NCBI GenBank assembly: GCA_036250225.1
Contig: JAPZLL010000006.1
Span: 372,001-436,000, forward strand
DNA length: 64,000 nucleotides
Direction of reading: 5' to 3'
From: Cercophora sp. LCS_1
Lineage: Eukaryota > Ascomycota > Sordariomycetes > Sordariales > Lasiosphaeriaceae
Shown here: piece after piece, positions 34,902-45,565 of the stretch
Layout: every line of letters begins with the position of its first letter
How positions within the stretch are numbered: position 1 is the first letter of the stretch
Made by a program: the position numbers and the translations under genes
Notes under the pieces: model-generated
What the model was told of the DNA's origin: nothing
Seen by the model: only the letters and a program-made list of their open reading frames with translations
Database searches by the model: none

Positions 34902-35633
34902 GGTGTATCATGTGTGATGTGCATAGCCGCCCACGGCCTGGTTAGGCAACCTGGTCAGGTTGAGCGATTCTCTTTGTGTAACTTTGCATGGCATGGTGGC
35001 ATGGGACAGGGATAAAACCACACGGCGTTTGTGTGCAGCGAAACATGGTTGGCTTGGCTTTGCCAGCAGTGTCGGATAGAGCTGTTTGTATTGTATTGTA
35101 CATAGTAGAGCGTACCTCGGCATGCTGTAGTCAAGCATAGGCGAGGTTAGTCGTATTCTCTCTAGGAGACAGTCTTGGTCAATAGACGGCCCTATTGAGA
35201 TTATCCTGGTTGGCTGAAAGTTTTGTTCACAAGGGGTCACGGAGGCTGTGGAAGGCCCCTGACATCTTGGCTACGAAGCAGGAACGAACAACCATCCCAC
35301 TCCACGCCGTCATGCTGTGCATCTGACTAAACCTGTTGAATCCACGGCCACCCCGCCTAGACACAACCTCGACTGTGTCAACCCAGCGTCCCTATCTGGT
35401 CAGCATCTATCCGCACACCGGTTCAACCATCCCGTTCAACGTCGCCTCCTTGACTATACACTCCCCTCAAAACCCACGGTGAAGACCCCAAATCACCCCG
35501 CCATCTCAACCCCAGCATGCCGCTTTAATCCCTAACGCGACCGCCCCAACCGCACGAATCTCTACCCAACTCCCCAAATCACAAACCGAACCAAAACTTG
35601 TACCGAACGTCAGACCGAAAGAATAGAACAGAA
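34902..35633. other. Intergenic, 0.7 kb
   Basis: 3' region of TAM41 and promoter/leader of the PMP3-like gene; C-rich leader from about 35440. Nothing else seen. Confidence 0.4.
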
Positions 35634-36128
35634 ATGTCCCTAAAACCAGCCTCCCCCTGGTGGCTCCTCCTCCTCCTCGTCATCGGTTTCTTTTTTCCGC
35701 CGCTCGCAGTCCTAATGAAGCGCGGATGTCATCCGCACTTACTGCTCAGTGTCATTCTATGGCTACTGTGTTTCGTCGGCGCGATTTGGCATGCGTGGTA
35801 TGTGGTGTGTCAGGAGAAACGGGTGCCGGGGGGGCCGGGGAGGACACCGGCAGGTTTGTACCGGTACCAGAGGGATGTTGGAGAGCCTGGGGTATTGTCT
35901 GGGGGCCCGGGAATGGTGATGGTGGATACAGGGTTGGAGACGGGAGTGACTGGGGAGGTGGGCAGGAGAGACTCTGGGTTGGGGATGGAAGCGGGAGGAC
36001 CTCAGGTGAGAGTCGGAATCACAGCAGACACTGGAGTGCCAATAGAGAGGGGAGCGCCCGTATTGGAGACAGAGAGGACACCGTCCGGAATGGTCAAGGA
36101 AATTGTGCACAGTCTGGAGGCATCATGA
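35634..36128 (+). CDS. PMP3/UPF0057-like small membrane protein with long tail
   Basis: Single exon, 164 residues from the ATG at 35634 (MSLKPASPWWLLLLLVIGFF). The first 60 residues are a PMP3/UPF0057 domain: two hydrophobic hairpin helices joined by FFPPLAVLMKRGCHPHLL, matching the family core FxPPLAVxxKRGC, then LWLLCFVGAIWHAWYVV. Yeast Pmp3 is only 55 residues and affects membrane potential and salt tolerance. Here about 100 extra residues follow, rich in Gly, Glu, Val and Pro (PGGPGRTPAGLYRYQRD…), with no predicted structure. Such extended forms are known in filamentous fungi. Plasma-membrane location is inferred. Confidence 0.85.
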   Translation: MSLKPASPWWLLLLLVIGFFFPPLAVLMKRGCHPHLLLSVILWLLCFVGAIWHAWYVVCQEKRVPGGPGRTPAGLYRYQRDVGEPGVLSGGPGMVMVDTGLETGVTGEVGRRDSGLGMEAGGPQVRVGITADTGVPIERGAPVLETERTPSGMVKEIVHSLEAS

Positions 36129-36483
36129 GGTTCGTTGTTGAGTGGGCGCTGATTAATCGGGATGACCGGACGCTAGGTTGACGCTAGGTGATCTGAGTGG
36201 CGAGCTTAGGCTACAGGTTGTCTGTAACGGGCGCTGGAAGCGAATTGTCGCGGATCAGAGTTGTGAGCGGAGGGCATGCGGACTGCGGCCGCGATGCGGT
36301 GCGATGCGGTGGAACCGGGAGATGATGGAGATAAGGACCGGGACTCGGGACTAACGAGCGGTACAGGCAACAAAACGACCTAGGATTGAAGAAATCAATT
36401 GGTATAAGTATCTTCTCGTTTCCCGTGTTTGGCTGTCTCTTAGTCTAGCCATTGCATCCTCCAGCCCCTGAATTGCCAACAAC
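36129..36483. other. Short intergenic
   Basis: 355 bp; contains a duplicated GATGCGGTGC-type motif near 36290-36310. Presumed promoter of the dehydrogenase. Confidence 0.4.
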
Positions 36484-37509
36484 ATGGACCTGCAGCGCCA
36501 ACACTACAACCTCCCATCCGATGCCGTCTGGTTCAGTACGTCCCCTCGTGTAGTTCTCAAACCTATTTCTGACCGTAACAGTTACCGGATGCTCCTCAGG
36601 AATCGGCAAAGCGCTTGCCAACCTCGTCGCCGCCAAGGGACATCGTCTCGTTGCCACCGCCCGCAACATCACAGCTCTCTCGTACCTCCCCTCCTCACCC
36701 AACATTCTCCCCCTCCCTCTCGACACAACCTCAACCCCCTCCATTGATGCCGCCATCGCCGCTGCCCTCTCCCACTTTGGCCGCATCGATGTAATGGTCA
36801 ACAACGCAGGCTACTCCTACCGCGGCGGTATTTACCCCCTTCCCTCCCCCCCCCCCCAAACACCTCTAACCCACCCATGTTAGACACAGAAAATGCCCTC
36901 CCCTCACAAGCCCACACGCTAATGTCCACCAACTTCTGGGGCACCGTCGCCCTCACCATCCACGCCATGCGCATCATGCGCGAAGTGAACCTCGTCAGTG
37001 GCCAACAAGGCGGCGTAATCCTCAACCTCTCCTCCATGGGCGGCCGCGCCGCCTTTCCCGGAAACGCCTTTTACCATGCCTCCAAGTTCGCCGTAGAGGG
37101 TTTCACCGAGAGCGTGGCCAAGGAAGTTCGGCCCGAATGGAACATCCGTTTCTGCTGCGTTGAGCCTGGCGGCGTCAAGACCGAGTTTGCCGGGCGGAGT
37201 ATGGTTGCGATTGAACCGCACAAGGCGTATGACCACGAAGACTCGCCGACGAGGATGTTGAAAAGGTACATGGAGGATGAGGAGTTGACCAAGGGGTGGG
37301 CGGATGTGGAGGTTGTGGTGGGGAAGATGTGGGAGTTGGTTGAGGCGGGGGATATCCCGCTGCGGGTGCCGCTGGGGCCGGATGCGTGGGGGATGTTGAA
37401 GGTGGAGAATGAGAAGGAGGCAAAGGAGCTGGATAGGTGGAGGGCGTTTAGTGAGAGTGCGGGGAAGAAGGGGCAGTTTGAGAGTGTGAAATGGTTGAGT
37501 GAGCGCTGA
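36484..37509 (+). CDS. Short-chain dehydrogenase/reductase (SDR)
   Basis: Exons 36484..36535, 36582..36827 and 36884..37509 give 307 residues. Introns are 46 and 56 nt; the second contains a 12-nt C run. Splicing reconstitutes the dinucleotide-binding motif WFITGCSSGIGKALANLV (TGxxxGIG). Then VNNAGYSYRG (NNAG), the catalytic Ser in LNLSSMGGRAAF, and the YxxxK pair in FYHASKFAVEGF follow. This is a classical SDR. The TGCSSGIG form and spacing point to the NADP-using, 17-beta-HSD/retinol-dehydrogenase-like fungal group; the substrate is unknown. No signal or membrane helix, so probably cytosolic. The C-terminal third is acidic/helical and less conserved. Confidence 0.93.
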
Positions 37510-38012
37510 TTCAGGGGTAGATGTGGATGGTAGAGACTGTTTTAGGATAGGTACTCAACTGCGTAGAATTGACTTAAATCTTCTCTAACTATATGTACAC
37601 CCCCTTGGGATGCAACGAAAAGCCGGAGCCTCGCAACGGCGGGCCCTTGTCTCCCAGTGACTCGAGCAAGGGGCGTTGAAGAGCACAGGCTCACTTTCCA
37701 GAGGATCAAAGAGACCAGGGTAAGCACCAAACCATTGCAAAGCACCTCACCGTAGCCTTATCAGTCATCGTCTGGTCACAATAAACATCTCGGACAGAAC
37801 AAACGCGGAGAAACTTTGTGAGCACCAAATGGGGGTAACAAGCTGTATTGAGAGGACCGACCATAACCTTTGATCAAAACGCCAATAGTGCCTCAGTACC
37901 AAATATCAAGACGACCCGCCCGCCAACCAAAACCCAATCCCGGAGCCGGACACATGCTATCCCACAAACCAGACATCCCAAATTACAAACGCTTCTTACG
38001 CCACACTCGTGC
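37510..38012. other. 3' ends of SDR and BIR1
   Basis: 503 bp between convergent stops; no gene seen. Confidence 0.4.
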
Positions 38013-40746
38013 TCAATCAACGACCAGCTCCTCCAACGTGCGCACCGCCCGCATCCCCTCCCTCTCAAACCTCGATACCAGGCTCTCGCACTCGTGCTTC
38101 AGCTTGGCCTCAGACACCCCAGCATTGTGGTAGATCCACTCCTCCACCGTCATCTTCTTCTCGGGGCTGGTCAGATCCCCGCCCATCCTCAATAGCTTGT
38201 CTACCGCATTCTCCTTGTTGTTGTCCTTGGACGGCGAAAAGATCATGTCCAGGTCCACTGGGTCCCACGGTGTGTTGCTTTGAAGACCGGCCACGACATT
38301 TCGCTTGGACGGCGATCCGCGCATCGGCGTCGCAGTGACAGGCGCAAGCACAACTCGCTTCGGCATGGCGCTCAGCTTAAGGTTGGCTGATGGCGGCTGG
38401 TTCTCTGCATCCGAAGACTGGGGTGACTGCGACGGTGAGATGGTCGCCTGCTTTGCAGACGCCGATGGAGTCGGTTTCGTGCGGGGAGTGGTAGGACGAG
38501 GTAGACGCGAGGATGATGGAGGCGGCGGGAGCGACCTGTCTGTCCTTCTGCGGGGAGGAGTAGCCCCAAGGTCGGGTGATGGTGCGCGGGATCGAAGAGG
38601 CGAGGCCGGAGCCTGAACCGGTGCGGCTTTGGCCGGCACGGGTTTCCTGGCGATGGGCTCCCGGGTCTCATTAGTCTTTGAAAGGGACCCACTGGTGTGG
38701 CTTGACTGCAGCTGCACCTCAATCTGCACCGGAATTCCTGATGACCTCCGTGATTCCGGCTCCGGTTCCGCCGGGGCTCCAGCTGACGCTGTCTTGCGCG
38801 GACGCCCGCGTCCCCGCTTCTCAATGCTCTGCCGGCCGGTCTTGTTGACAACCGTCCCAGTGCTGACGTCGGGGTCCTCTGTGTTGGCCTCGAGCCCGAG
38901 CGTGTGTGTGGTTTCGTGCTCAGCAACCGCTTCAGGTTCGACCTCTGCTTCCTTCACCGGCTCTGGGCCCGAGGCCTCGGTCATGAGTTCATCCGCAACA
39001 TCGTCTACGATCTCGGGCACAGATGTTACTTCCTTTGCCTTTTTGGTCTGCTTGGAGACCTTTCGTGCGACTGGCTTGCGTCCTTTCTTGGGCACAACGA
39101 GCTGTTCTGTCGGTGGCTCCTGTGGTGCCATCTCATTCTCTAACGCATTAAGCTCGGCGTCCACCTCGGCCTCGGTCGGTTCCATGGGTGTCGGGTCCAG
39201 CATGGCATAAGCCTTGCTCTGCTGTTTTTGGCCACTCGCTTTCCTTGTCGTCGCCTTTTTCCGTCCTTTGGCTGGTGCAGGAGCCTGTCGTCTTTCAGAA
39301 TCAGAGTCGGCAGCAATGTTTTCATCGTCAGTAAGGGGGCGCTCGAGGTCCGCCTGTAGCTGTCGGTCAATCTCCTCATCGTCGGCAAATTGAGCTCGGA
39401 GAGATGCCGTCGATGCCTGCGATCTCAACGAGCTCTGCGAGGCTTTGCGTGTGGTCTTGACTGCCGTCTTCGTCGAGGCGCGCCCTCTCTTCGGCGCCAC
39501 TTTGGCAGGGGGAGCATCAACAATGTCGACATCCTCCGACACGGGTGCTACGCTTTGCTGGGATGCAGGCGTGGCCTTTGCCCGCCCTGCACGCTTTTTT
39601 GGAGGGGGCGCCTCTGCTTCGGCCGCTGCACCGTCCTCCATTGCATCGCTCGCACGTTTGCGACCGCGCGTCGGCTTTTGTGGCAACGGCTCCGGCACCT
39701 GCTCCGGCTCATCCTCCACAATCTCAACGGCCTCATCCTTCTTCGCCCTCGTTTTGCGCGCCTTTGGTGCCGTTGCCTTCTTTCCTTTCGCCGTCTTTTT
39801 CCCTGCCATCGTCGAGGTTGTGGTCATAACACTGTCGTCGTGGTCGGCGGTGATGTCAGCGACAGACTGAAGATCGGAGACAGCGGTTGCAATGGTGGCG
39901 ACAGATTGCACTGAGAGTCGGGACGCCTTGGATGCACGAGCCGCCTTTGCCCTGCCCGCCTTCTTAGGCGGAGGGTATTGACTGATCAGCTGGAAAAACG
40001 GGCAATTCGGTGCACGCTTGTAGTGCTCGTCCCTGGAAACGGTTAGCCTCTGATGACAAGACGACTCTGGTGGCACTTGCATTGGCTTGTCGCCGGACTC
40101 CCACCCGTCAAGCGCTAGGTCGCAGTAGGCGCATGTGGCCATGTCGTCCGAGTCAAGGGTGGGTGTGTACTTCCACCCTGCTTCCGCAAGCTACAGTCCG
40201 TCAGCTGTGGTGTCCACGGTCAGAATCTGCCAGCCGTACCTGCTTCGTCTTGCACTTGAAGCCCTTTTTGGATTCGTACGGCCACCTTCCACCAAATGTC
40301 GCCTTTCGTGCTTCGACCATGCCAGGGTCGAGCGGGTGGACCTTTGCAAAGTCCCCAAGCTCCGTATCAATTGCAGCCATGATCGCCCATCCGCATGTAG
40401 GCGAATGCTTCAGGTGCTCCTCCAGCGGTTTGTCCTCATCCTCCCATCCGTCAAGCGACTTGTTGCAGAGAAAACAAACGACATTGTCGGGGCTACCGGA
40501 AAACGGTTCAAAAAAGAAACCGGCTCGAGCAAGCTACGCGGTGTGTCAGTTCCAGCCGTTGCGCTGGCAGGCAAGCGAAACACTCACATCGACCGGGGAC
40601 AGGGACTTGTGCGGCCATTGCACAATTTTGGGGGCGCGCGAACTCGCGTTGGACGCTCTGCGCTTGGTGACGACCTGCGCACCCTGAAAAGAGGCCAGAC
40701 GGTTCTCGAAAACAAAGAACCTGTCTTCAGGTTCGGGCATGGCCAT
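38013..40746 (-). CDS. BIR1: Bir1/survivin, two-BIR chromosomal passenger protein
   Basis: Four exons (40588..40746, 40240..40533, 40081..40190, 38013..40032) give 860 residues. BIR1 domain: CFLCNKSLDGWEDEDKPLEE-HLKHSPTC, C-x2-C-x16-H-x6-C. BIR2: CAYCDLALDGWESGDKPM-DEHYKRAPNC, with identical spacing only if the third intron (40033..40080, 48 nt) is removed. That intron has a GC donor (GCAAGT) and a normal GCTAAC…CAG end. The middle (about 200-780) is disordered, with Lys/Arg/Ala and Pro/Ser-rich stretches including AT-hook-like GRGRPRK. The C-terminus (MTVEEWIYHNAGVSEAKLKHECESLV…) is the conserved helix that binds inner-centromere partners. Works with Aurora kinase and INCENP at centromeres and the spindle midzone. 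Confidence 0.95.
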
Positions 40747-42605
40747 GGTTGCAACGCGAAGCTTGCGGCCTCGCTCTCAATTGGCGACGTGGGTTGTGGT
40801 TTGCGGCGTGAGTGCGCGTCTTGGCGGATGGTTGGGGGAAAACAGTAAATGTATTCAAGATAGATAGACCATGTTCCGTAGAATTAGACACCAAAACATA
40901 ACAATCTGGGGTTGTCGAGACGCGACTTCGTGGTTGACGGGGATTGAATAAGACGCCGTTGGTGGTGGAGGGGAAGAACAGTCTGCAAAGCCCGGCGCGA
41001 TGGCGATGGGCAGGGTTCCCGCGTTTGTTTACTTTGGGAGTGTGGCTCGAGCTTGTTGACGCCGCATGGTGGGGCGCTGCAGGTCCCCGGTCTGCCCCTG
41101 AAATCGAAAAGCCCCGCACACCAGGGCAAGTTTGCCACAAGAAATCTGGGCAGCTCGATAATGCAAGCAATCCCAACCAGAATATTTTACTCTTGAGAGA
41201 CATACAACAAGCATATAAGCTATCCAAAATTTGAATGCAGTCAGCTTAGGAATAATTGCTCTCTGTAATGCACCAAACCAGGGCCCGTTTGTGAAATATC
41301 ATCCGTCATTTCGGTTGAGCCCGACCTTTCTGTGGAGGGCGAGCTCCAGCACGTGACTCAACACCAAACCCGCTGGGCTCATCACCAACATAACATCGCC
41401 CCAAAATATGACTACACACCTTATGCTTACGTGCATACACATCCCGGCTTAGAAAGAACAAGCACACCACTTTGCATGCAGACTTGGCAATGTCTTGTCC
41501 ACTCCCGACCGCTGGACTGAACACACTGCCCCAATCTCTCCACTACGATGACTCTGCATCGAGAACCCGTTTGCTGCGGGGCTACCACTTGGTTGGTGGA
41601 CAAGGCGATCAGGCGAGACGGGAAGGTGACGCCAATGCAGCCAAACGCCTTCTGGTGAAACGCTTTCTGGTAAAACGCTGATAGAACGCATTGGAGCTTG
41701 TGATAGCAAACAGACATTGGCCCTCAAGTGTGGCTGGCGATGCGAACGTGGGGCGGACGCCAAGTTGGTGTACCAGCGTCAATCATCCCAGGGGCTTCGA
41801 TAGTGTGACACTGCTGTTGCCTGTTGGTGAATCAATATGCCTCAAAGGATGGTTTCTTCCAGTTGGCAAAATGAGTTAACCCATTGGGCGTCCTTTCCGA
41901 TCCCAGTGGCATTCGGCGGGTCCGGCCGGTGCGAACCTCGATGCGAACCTCAACGCTAACATATGATGGGATCAGTCCCAGTGATAGTATTCGCTGCCTC
42001 AAGCGCAGGCAATTATCGCCGTGCCTCTACAATGGAAGCCGGCATTTGCCGGTCCGGGCCTTTCCCCCAGATGTCAAGCCCTGATGTGCGCCCCTTGGGG
42101 GCCCTTCAAGTCATCTGAACTCCGTACCTGGGCACCTAGATGGTGTAACACCTCCCGCCGTGGCGCTCCTTTCGCCCACACTTTCTTTCTGAGTCATAAC
42201 TACCTTCATCCTTGGCAAGTTCTCCAACAAGAACTCTCTACTCGACGCACCCGTTTAGACGTCTCTAGTGCGTTCTTGAACGAGAAGAGCATCGACGAAT
42301 GCAACGGCGAGCAGTATGGCGACGTCAAGCAACCCAATCTCCCATCACACCAGCCACACAGCAGCAGCAGCAACAGCGGCGTCCATGGGGATGCAGAAAG
42401 CCCAGGAGCCAATAGTAGGATCTTCAATCTGCTTCGCTCAACGACGGCTAACTTTGTCCCCAGCACACGATCAAGTTCGTCTCTTGGAGACCTCCCTAAC
42501 GACGCCGCCGATTGGGACAACCATTCTGAAGATGGCGACCCGACCGACGTCTCTTCACACTCCTCAGCGAGCAGCTCTCGCGAAATTACCAGCACCATCA
42601 CTTCC
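40747..42605. other. Upstream of BIR1 and Ser-rich open stretch
   Basis: 40747-42180 shows no gene. From about 42180 to 42605 one frame stays open and reads Ser/Asp-rich (STRSSSSLGDLPNDAADWD, SSHSSASSSREI), continuous with the homocitrate-synthase-like relic downstream. It could be the relic's divergent N-terminus or a piece of another protein; no genuine start could be fixed. Confidence 0.35.
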
Positions 42606-42769
42606 ATGTGCTCGTCCGTCAACCTGTCAAACCTGAGCATCATCGATAGCATACTGCGCGAGGGCGAGCAGCTCGCAACCGCCTACTTCACCACGGAGCA
42701 GAAGCTCGAAATCGGCCGGGCCCTGGACGAGTTCGGTGTGGACTACGTGAGTGGGATAAATAACCCCGT

Positions 42770-42847
<78 letters not shown>

Positions 42848-43646
42848 GGCCTACGTGCGTGGGTTAAATAACCCCCTTTCCCCCCCCCCCCCCCCCCCCC
42901 CCAACACTGACATGACGGGCTCGATTGAGTTGACATCGCCAGCGGCATCGCAACAGTAGAGAGCCGACTGCGAGGCGATCTGTAAGCTTGGTCTGAAGGC
43001 AAAGATACTTTGCCACATCCGATGCAACATGGACGACGCGAGGATTGCCGTTCAAACCGGTGTCGACGGAATAAACATGTGCATCGGCACCTCGTCACAA
43101 CTCATGGAGCATTCCCATGGAAAGGGCATGACCTACATTGCCGCCAAGGCCAAGGAGGTCATCGAGTTCGTCAAATCCCACAACGTTGAGATCCGGTTCT
43201 CGGGCGAAGATTCCTGTCGTTCCGGCTTTTCCGAGATCCTGAAGCTCTACTCCCTGGTTGACCAGCTGGGCGTGGATCGTGTGGGCATCGCAGATACCGT
43301 GGGCGGTGCTACCCCTCGGGAGGCGTTCGGCAAAATCGACACCCTACGCCAGGTTGTGAGCTGCGACATTGAGACGCACTTCCAAATCGACACTAGATGT
43401 GCGGTTGCCAACGCCTACGTTACGCTCGAAGCCGGCGCCACCCATATTGACACCACTGTGTTAAAAATTGGCGAACGAAACGGCATCACACCCCGAGCTG
43501 GCCTCATTGCGTGCATCCTCCCCACGCCTCTTTGTGACCGCAGCAAGCAAGGTGTGTGGGAAAATTTAGGACTTTGGGTGTTCACTCACTTGAGCAAAAG
43601 AACTACCACTAAGTTTTCCGATGGTATCATCACGGTAGCTGACTGA
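42606..43646 (+). pseudogene. Degenerate homocitrate synthase (LYS20/21-type) copy
   Basis: Homocitrate synthase condenses acetyl-CoA and 2-oxoglutarate at the start of fungal lysine synthesis. Family blocks are readable: SIIDSILREGEQ, EIGRALDEFGVDY, IELTSP, RADCEAICKLGLKAKI, MDDARIAVQTGVDG, LMEHSHGKGMTYI, VGIADTVGGATPREAF, EAGATHIDT, IGERNGITP. Damage is extensive. After GVDY an intron-like insert (GTGAGT) holds a G75 and a C23 run; its expected acceptor before IELTSP reads CTCG, not AG. An in-frame TAG lies at 42957. The metal-binding HxH of the usual HFHDDTGC reads HFQIDTRC, losing one ligand. Homology ends near 43520, so the C-terminal regulatory part is missing and unrelated sequence runs to a TGA at 43644. 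A functional enzyme is not expected. Confidence 0.8.
42738..42902. repeat. 34-bp direct repeat with G75 and C23 homopolymers
   Basis: A unit beginning GTGGACTACGTGAGTGGG (42738-42771) recurs as GTGGCCTACGTGCGTGGG (42846-42879) with about five mismatches. The first copy is followed by 75 G (42772-42846), the second by 23 C (42880-42902). Both copies contain a GTGAGT/GTGCGT donor-like sequence. Runs this long are rare in real fungal DNA and typical of sequencing artefacts, so exact lengths should not be trusted. Confidence 0.85.
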
Positions 43647-43655
43647 GAGCCGGTT

Positions 43656-43965
43656 GATTACACGGACGGCTTCGAAACCCTTGTTGGCAGTCGCGGCGAC
43701 CAGCTAAGCGGTGGCCAACGGCAGCGTCTGGCCCTCGCCTGTGCTCTGATTTGGGAGCTGGTTGTTCTCATTCTTGACGAGACGATGTCGGCTGTCGACA
43801 TGCAATCCGAGGCTTTGATACAGGACGCGCTGGACAAGATGGCTGCGAGGAACTGGACCACTACCATTGTGATTGCGCATCGGTTGAGCACCACCAGGAA
43901 TGTAGACGTGATTTTCTGTACGGAGAATGGGAGGGTCGTAGGGCATGCATCCACGCTGAGTTGGT
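43656..43965 (+). pseudogene. ABC-transporter ATPase-domain fragment (ABCB-type)
   Basis: About 100 residues of the second half of a nucleotide-binding domain: DGFETLVGSRGDQ, the signature LSGGQRQRLALA, Walker B VVLILDETMSAVD, then SEALIQDALDKM and the switch-His IVIAHRLSTTRN. Walker A and all membrane helices are absent, and homology ends near ENGRVV. It lies in the same reading frame as the homocitrate-synthase relic, separated by one TGA and about 10 bases. Several consensus residues are altered (the usual ATSALD reads TMSAVD). A truncated relic of a multidrug/mitochondrial-type exporter. Confidence 0.8.
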
Positions 43966-44444
43966 GGCGAAAAGGGAAAAGTATTTTGCATTGGTTGGTG
44001 CTGGTGAGGTTTGAATTGGTGTTGCTTGTGCATGTCTCAGACGTATCAAACAGCGTCATCAATAACGGGCAGTCAACCTTGCCGGCGCGTAGATGAATGT
44101 GTGTTTGTGCATGAGAGTCAGCCCTGCAACAAGCCCGCCAGTCTGTGTGGCCATTGGCCAGATATCGGGAGGAACAAACCTGGATGACTGCCTTAGCATA
44201 GATGCTTGCGCGTGCAGTGACGTGGGTGTGAGCAAGTCGGCCCTATGAAGAACAGTCAGCTTCTGCAGCCATCAAATAAAAGGCGCCAGCCTGGATGCTT
44301 CGACAAGAAGGCGGTTAGAAGGAGATGGCGGTGGTTGTGCTTCCTGGCAGGCAATCTGAATGGAGGCCAATGGCAAGTGGAAAGGACACGCCGTCATCCG
44401 TTTTGCCCAGAAAGCTGAGGATGGAACAGAAAGGGCCCGGGGCG

Positions 44445-44520
44445 TAGCGCAGCGGCCCAACTGTGTAAGCTTATAACCCAGTGTCTCGGGTCCACCAACG
44501 CAGAATCGGGGCTGTACCAC
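44445..44520 (+). other. tRNA-like relic (A box present)
   Basis: TAGCGCAGCGG (44445-44455) fits a Pol III A box, and CTTATAA lies at an anticodon-loop-like distance. The T-arm (CGGGTCCACC) is degenerate, and acceptor strands do not pair. Probably a decayed tRNA or SINE head. Confidence 0.3.
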
Positions 44521-44532
44521 ATGACCGCGGTC

Positions 44533-44716
44533 GTATGGTATAGTGGACACGCGCGTTGCTCCGAGGGGTGAAAGTCCCCTCGTTCGGAGTACATCACGAG
44601 TTCGAGCCCTAAGGAAGCTACTTGGAGGTGGTTTGAGCTTGAGTCTTCGGACTGGGAGTTCGCCACCCTCACTTATTTTTTACTATTTTTTTTTCGTTTT
44701 CTTTTTCTTTTCCCCA
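44533..44716 (+). mobile_element. tRNA-derived SINE-like element, candidate
   Basis: A box TGGTATAGTGG (44536-44546) and B box GTTCGAGCC (44600-44608) are spaced as in a tRNA promoter. Between them a strong hairpin (CTCCGAGGGG…CCCC…TCGGAG) replaces a normal anticodon arm. A unique body follows, then a T-rich tail (44676-44716) that would stop Pol III. Acceptor stems do not pair, so it is not a working tRNA. No second copy was found in the window, so SINE status is inferred. Confidence 0.35.
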
Positions 44717-45349
44717 ACCCGTTGACCCACCCGCCCAAGAACAAGTATGTCGGCTACAGTAGGAACGGCGAGAGTGAGGCCATTATTAAATTCCTGCACC
44801 AAGCCAGCAGGTAGTCATTCCTTCCTTCCTCCCAACCATTTTTGGAGGGCCAGAGCCTCTAGATTTCTACCCACGTGGCCGCTCAACCACCTTCCAACTG
44901 TCCCCCGACTTTCCAGCTGTTGTAGCCAGTTGAAAATCATCAGGCAACTGGCGGAAACCGCTTTATTTTCTCATCCTTTTTTTTTCTTTCTCGCAACTGC
45001 GTACCAGATCATGAATGTATAGCACGGATGGGATGGAAATTGGGTTGGGATTGAACGTCGGACAGAAAATCCATTTCCTTAGGAATAAATAGCAGGTGCA
45101 GTTCACCGTTTTCTAGGGTACTGATGTAAATATCCCAAACCCCAAGATTTCCTCTAATTACCTCGCAAGCAGATCTTTCTCCAATCCACTGTCAATCTTT
45201 CCCCTGTAACCTTGGGCCCGTCTCTATTTTGCAGCCAGAGTCTCTGCAGCAATCTTCGAGGTTTACATCCGGATCACCTGTCCATATCAAGGTACTGCCA
45301 ACTACCAACTTGCGCCTTGATTTGAATATAACCCTAATCTCTCATCATT

Positions 45350-45565
45350 ATGCAGGTCCAGAACGAAGAGATCGGTGCCATTTTTGGCCGCTATATGGAA
45401 CGGGTTTCCAGGGCAATGGACGAAATCATGAGCCACCACGGCTTGGCCCCTCTCTGTGCCTCTGATGGCACTACTGCGCTTAGTAGCGAGCCTTCTCAGA
45501 ACAAGGGCAGTTTGGGTGATTCAAAGTCACAGGAGATGGTCGATGCTGATCTCCCGGCGGCTTGA
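45350..45565 (+). CDS. Doubtful small hypothetical protein
   Basis: 71 codons from an ATG at 45350 (MQVQNEEIGAIFGRYMERVS). The helix-like, charged sequence is more protein-like than its surroundings. The ATG lies inside a good splice acceptor (…TTATGCAG), and an upstream frame ending PVHIK before a GTACTG donor could be a preceding exon, so the true start may be upstream. No family recognised. Confidence 0.25.
   Translation: MQVQNEEIGAIFGRYMERVSRAMDEIMSHHGLAPLCASDGTTALSSEPSQNKGSLGDSKSQEMVDADLPAA

Noticed and set aside
42606..43646. RIP (C-to-T) as the cause of the homocitrate-synthase decay
   Set aside because: The region is not AT-rich and visible damage includes transversions and a homopolymer insertion.
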